The notes under the pieces: generated by a model
The model's database searches: none
Told to the model about the DNA's origin: nothing
What the model saw: only the letters and a program-made list of their open reading frames with translations
From: Sorangium cellulosum
GTDB lineage: Bacteria > Myxococcota_A > Polyangia > Polyangiales > Polyangiaceae
Length of the DNA: 64,000 bases
Reading direction: 5' to 3'
Assembly: GCF_002950945.1 (NCBI RefSeq)
Contig: NZ_CP012673.1
Coordinates: 3,967,001 to 4,031,000, forward strand
In this document: positions 60,561 to 64,000 of the stretch, in pieces
Layout of the letters: the number at the start of each line of letters is the position of its first letter
Position numbering within the stretch: the first letter of the stretch is position 1
Position numbers and translations under genes: made by a program

Positions 60561-60997
60561 CGGCCCAGGCGGCTCACCACGCCGGCGTGCCGCGCCCGGC
60601 GTCTTGGCAGGTCGTACCCCAGCGGCCGGCTGACGCCCGCTCTCGGTGGATCCCGCGCCGGGTGCGCTCGCCGCCCCGCCGTCGCACAGCGCAGCGCGTA
60701 GGATCCGCACCGCTGCGTCGCCGCGTTCGCAGGTGCACGCCGCGGTTCCGCGCACCCGGTGCTCACCCGGGTCACGCCGGCGCGACACGCCGCCGGGGAG
60801 GCCGAACCGGCCCGCGGGCTCTCCTGCGACGTCTCCGCGCGGTCCGTCGCGTCGAAAACTCGACGTCCCCATGGCCTTCAAGTTGCTGCTACGTCACGCG
60901 CGTGACACGAGGCACGTCCGGCGCTGCCTGCCACGTGGTAGAGAGCGGCCTGCTTCGGCTGCCCACACGCGCCACGCCTTTACTGGAATAATCCCCC
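60561..60997. other. Intergenic region, nothing recognised
   Basis: The 437 bp carry no supported gene; frames are low-complexity. It should contain the promoter of the PAP2 gene, but no consensus pair was found. Confidence 0.4.
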
Positions 60998-62026
60998 ATG
61001 CACGAGAGGCTCACAACGGACTGTGGTAAGGTAGACGACCCCCGCGGCAGCGTGCTCGACGTCGAGCGCGCCGGTGCGGTCTGGAAGGACGCCCTGCGCG
61101 GCCTGGTCGCCGTGTTCGCCCTGCAGGACGTGCTCATGGTCGGCTACCTCGCGGCGACGACCGTGGTGCTGCTCTGCGCCGAGCCGAGCGAGGTGCGGTC
61201 GCAGTGTGTGCACCGCAACCTCGCCTACATCGCCGCGCTGGTGGCCGGCTGCGTGTTCGCGCGCCGCGCGACGTTCGTGGCGCCCGTGATCCGGCGGACG
61301 GTGTACCGGCTCCTGCTCGTCGGCGTCTTCCTGCTCAACTACCTCGCGCTCCGGCACGTCCTCCCCGTCGTCCGGAGCGACGCCCTCGACATGGAGCTCC
61401 TCCGCCTCGACCTGCTCCTCTTCGGCGTGGAGCCGGCGATCTGGCTCGACCGCTTCAACACGCGCCCGATCGTCGAGTGGTTCTCGTTCTTCTACTTCAG
61501 CTATTTCTTCATCTGCTTCTTCTCGATGGTGCTGGCGCTCTGGGTCACGCGCCCCGGCCGCGCCGTGACGCAGTACGCGCTCGGCACCGCGCTCGTCTAT
61601 TGCGTCGGGCAGCTCGGCTACATGGCCGTCCCCGCCTATGGCCCGATCGTGGCGCTGCGCAGCGCGTATCCAGGGCCGGTCGACGGCGGCTTCTTCTGGA
61701 ACACGGTGATGAGCATCGTGCAGTCCGGCGGCGCCATGAAGGACGTCTTCCCCTCCTTGCACACGGCCGCGCCGCTCTGGTTCGCCCTCTACGCCTTCAG
61801 CCGCGCCCGCACCGACCGGCGGCTCCTCTGGCTGGCCGTGGTGACCGCCTTCTTCTCCTTCAACATCATCATCTCCACCATGCTCCTCCGCTGGCACTAC
61901 GCGGTCGACGTGGTCGCCGGCGTCGCGCTGGCCTTCGGCGCGGCGTGGGCCGCGCCGCGGCTCGCCGCGTGGGAGGAGCGCTTCCGCGCCCGCATGGATC
62001 AGCCGCAGCCCTGGATCTTCAGGTAG
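60998..62026 (+). CDS. PAP2-superfamily membrane phosphatase/transferase
   Basis: The product has 342 residues. At least six hydrophobic helices occur from residue 37 on. The PAP2 catalytic signature is DVFPSLHTAAP (His255) and LLRWHYAVDVVAG (Arg298, His300, Asp304), the arrangement of the inositol-phosphorylceramide-synthase-like PAP2_3 subgroup. Sorangium makes sphingolipids, so a lipid head-group transferase or phosphatase is plausible. ATG 60998 lacks a good Shine-Dalgarno. The 3' end overlaps the convergent ABC exporter by 8 bp. Confidence 0.85.
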   Translation: MHERLTTDCGKVDDPRGSVLDVERAGAVWKDALRGLVAVFALQDVLMVGYLAATTVVLLCAEPSEVRSQCVHRNLAYIAALVAGCVFARRATFVAPVIRRTVYRLLLVGVFLLNYLALRHVLPVVRSDALDMELLRLDLLLFGVEPAIWLDRFNTRPIVEWFSFFYFSYFFICFFSMVLALWVTRPGRAVTQYALGTALVYCVGQLGYMAVPAYGPIVALRSAYPGPVDGGFFWNTVMSIVQSGGAMKDVFPSLHTAAPLWFALYAFSRARTDRRLLWLAVVTAFFSFNIIISTMLLRWHYAVDVVAGVALAFGAAWAAPRLAAWEERFRARMDQPQPWIFR

Positions 62027-63902
62027 TCGCGGCGCCGACCGCTCCCCGGATCTCGGCACGCAGGCGCGAGGGCGCGGGCGCCGCCCGCACCTCGGCGCCG
62101 CTCTCCGGCAGGAAGCCGTCCGACTGCTTGCTCCAGAGCTGCTTGTAGGCCCCGCCCTGCGCGAGCAGCTCCGCGTGGGTGCCGTCCTCCACGATGCGGC
62201 CGTTCTCGAACACCAGGATCCGGTCGAGCGCCGCGACCGTCGAGAGGCGGTGGGCCACGACGAGCACCGTCTTGCCCTTCATGACCCCCTCGAGCGTGTC
62301 CTGGATGGCCTTCTCGGTGACCGAGTCGAGGCTGGAGGTCGCCTCGTCGAGGATGAGGATCGGCGCGTCCTTCAGGATGACCCGCGCGATGGCGATGCGC
62401 TGGCGCTGCCCGCCGGAGAGCTTCACGCCGCGCTCGCCGACCATGGAGCGGTACCCTTCCTTCATCTGCTCGATGAACTCGTGCGCGTGCGCCCTGCGCG
62501 CGGCCTCGACGACCTCCGCCTCGGTCGCGTCCAGGCGGCCGTACCGGATGTTGTCGAGCAGCGTCCGGTGGAACAGGCTCGGATCCTGCGGGATCAGGCT
62601 GAGCTGCGCGTGCAGCGCGTCCTGCGTCATCTCGCGGATGTCCACGCCGTCGATCGTGATCTGCCCGGCGCCGATGTCATAAAGGCGGAGGATGAGGCTG
62701 ACGAAGGTCGACTTGCCCGAGCCGGAGAAGCCGACGAGCCCGACGCGCTGCCCGCGCGGGATCGTCACGTTGAGCCCCGAGAAGAGCGCGCGATCGGGCG
62801 TGTAGCCGAAGGTCACGTCCCGGAACTCGATGTGGCCGCGCTCGATCGTCGGCGCCAGGGCGCCCTCCCGGTCGACGATCTCGTGCGAGCGGATGATCGT
62901 GTTCACGCCGTTCGCGACGTTGCCGACGAACTCGAAGAACTCGAGGAATCGGCGGCTGAGGTTGCGCGCCTCGTTGATGATGAGCAGCGACAGGCTCGTC
63001 GCCATCACGAACTCGGCCACGCCGATCTCGCCGTGCCGCCAGAGCGTGAGCGCGTAGTACAGCGTGCCCACCTTGAGCAGCGCCGCCGACGTGAACTGGA
63101 ACCACCGCACGCTCTCGGAGTACCAGTTCGACCTGCGGACAGCCCGGAGCTCCCTCGCGAGCTGGTCGTTCAGGTACTCGCGCTCGAAGCCGAACCGCGC
63201 GAAGAGCCGCGCGCTCGTCAGGTTCGTGACCGAATCGACGAGCTTGCCCGTGGTCTCGCTGCGCGCGGACGCGGCCCGCACCGCGTGCGGCTGACAGCGG
63301 GTCGCGAGGAAGTACGAGATGCCGACGAACAGCACCGCCCAGATCGTGACGAACGCGCCGAGCTTCGGGTGCGCCCGGTAGAGCAGGCCGATCGAGACCG
63401 AGAAGACGATCGCGATCGGCCAGAAGTCGAACAGGACGGCCCAGAGCGTCTGCGAGACGCCCATCGACGTCTCGCTGATCCGGTGGGCGAGCGCGCCGGC
63501 GAAGTTGTTGCTGAGGTAACGGTGGGAGTGGTGCTGGAGGTACGCGTAGAGGTGCCGCGTCACGTTCTGCCGCTGCCACGGCCCGACCGTGATCTGACAG
63601 AGGCCGGCGATGCGGCTGCACAGGAGCTCGCCCACGATGAGCGCGACGAACAGCGTCATCGACGCGCCGAGCTCCGCGTCGAGCGCGGCCGCCGCGGCGT
63701 CCTGAGCCCGGGTCACGGACTTGATGATCTCGCCGATCGCATACGGGATCATGATCCCGAACGAGGCGTGCGCCGACTCGAACACGAACATCGCCAGGTA
63801 CCAGTACCGGTAGCTGCCGATGAAGTGGATGATGAAGCGAAAGGGCGTATCGGGGAGCGACGGCGCGCCGGGGGCGCGTTGCAGATGGGGGGTGGATTCC
63901 AC
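62019..63902 (-). CDS. ABC exporter, fused permease-ATPase
   Basis: The product has 627 residues. The membrane domain (about 25-320) has six helices; the nucleotide-binding domain has Walker A GFSGSGKST (about 389), Q-loop IPQDPSLFH, signature LSGGQRQRIA (about 493) and Walker B ILILDEATSSLDS (about 513). It resembles lipid or multidrug exporters of the MsbA type; the partner half is either itself (homodimer) or elsewhere. The start is GTG 63902 with AGGA upstream. It is convergent with the PAP2 gene; its promoter lies near the right edge. Confidence 0.9.
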   Translation of the reverse strand: MESTPHLQRAPGAPSLPDTPFRFIIHFIGSYRYWYLAMFVFESAHASFGIMIPYAIGEIIKSVTRAQDAAAAALDAELGASMTLFVALIVGELLCSRIAGLCQITVGPWQRQNVTRHLYAYLQHHSHRYLSNNFAGALAHRISETSMGVSQTLWAVLFDFWPIAIVFSVSIGLLYRAHPKLGAFVTIWAVLFVGISYFLATRCQPHAVRAASARSETTGKLVDSVTNLTSARLFARFGFEREYLNDQLARELRAVRRSNWYSESVRWFQFTSAALLKVGTLYYALTLWRHGEIGVAEFVMATSLSLLIINEARNLSRRFLEFFEFVGNVANGVNTIIRSHEIVDREGALAPTIERGHIEFRDVTFGYTPDRALFSGLNVTIPRGQRVGLVGFSGSGKSTFVSLILRLYDIGAGQITIDGVDIREMTQDALHAQLSLIPQDPSLFHRTLLDNIRYGRLDATEAEVVEAARRAHAHEFIEQMKEGYRSMVGERGVKLSGGQRQRIAIARVILKDAPILILDEATSSLDSVTEKAIQDTLEGVMKGKTVLVVAHRLSTVAALDRILVFENGRIVEDGTHAELLAQGGAYKQLWSKQSDGFLPESGAEVRAAPAPSRLRAEIRGAVGAATT

Positions 63903-64000
63903 GGATCTATCCTGGGTGCGCTGGGCGCCCTCATGAGCCGACGGGTCGTTGCCCCCCGAGCTGCCTTCGCGCGGCGCAGCGGAGAGCGCTGGCGCAGCGC
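63903..64000. other. Right edge, upstream region of ABC exporter
   Basis: The last 98 bases contain the leader of the ABC gene. No other gene start or stop could be recognised. Confidence 0.4.

Overview
The window is high-GC bacterial chromosome. Its content points to a myxobacterium of the Sorangium/Polyangium type. Pointers are the many lipoproteins with long Gly/Ser linkers, three paralogous lipoproteins with repetitive beta-propeller domains, thrombospondin-type-3 and DUF4215-like Cys-rich repeats, C-termini resembling the MYXO-CTERM sorting signal, and a secreted protein of the SCE4755 polysaccharide-monooxygenase-like family. No rRNA, tRNA, CRISPR array, insertion sequence or prophage was recognised. 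The taxonomic call is inference from gene content.

Layout. 1-8 kb: the N-terminal part of a pectate-lyase-like beta-helix protein, a Lys/Ala-rich histone-like protein, a secreted protein, a DyP-type peroxidase overlapping an unknown partner gene, a Gln/Gly repeat protein, and a DUF2383 four-helix protein. 8-16 kb: a membrane metallophosphoesterase, Mfd, an HTTM-domain protein coupled to a small membrane partner, and a secreted protein with ten perfect WHHGH repeats. 16-23 kb: a Gly-rich propeller lipoprotein, a block of gene remnants (VOC, YWTD-like, histidine kinase), and a quinone oxidoreductase, TetR regulator and aldo/keto reductase. 23-31 kb: two neighbouring GH43 lipoproteins likely acting on arabinan or arabinoxylan, a Cys-rich MarR regulator with a palindromic operator candidate, and a frameshifted polytopic membrane protein coupled to a small lipoprotein. 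30-38 kb: a MocR regulator divergent from a cupin/DapA-like pair, the SCE4755-like protein, an orphan substrate-binding protein divergent from a D-2-hydroxyacid dehydrogenase, and a beta-lactamase-fold lipoprotein.

38-58 kb is dominated by envelope proteins. One tightly coupled operon has two lipoproteins that look like the two halves of one PAL/NHL-type propeller plus a probable outer-membrane barrel; a TetR gene and a 21-bp palindrome lie at its head. Next come a 1370-residue surface protein whose reading frame breaks at a G9 tract, two further lipoproteins, and a second coupled operon (PEGA-like protein, propeller lipoprotein, thrombospondin-3 protein). FAD-Rieske oxidoreductase and endonuclease/phosphatase-fold lipoprotein genes and a third propeller lipoprotein follow. 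58-64 kb holds a KGG-repeat stress protein, a GNAT, a GST-like protein, a PAP2-family membrane protein and an ABC exporter.

Themes: cell-surface display, plant-polysaccharide breakdown and small redox enzymes with their own regulators. Start/stop overlaps of the ATGA, GTGA or TGATG type recur and are the best evidence for operons and for several start codons. Two reading frames are broken inside homopolymers (C4 at 29910, G9 at 44647). Three long GC-rich palindromic repeats of two sequence types sit between genes. All functions come from motif recognition by eye; no database search was possible.
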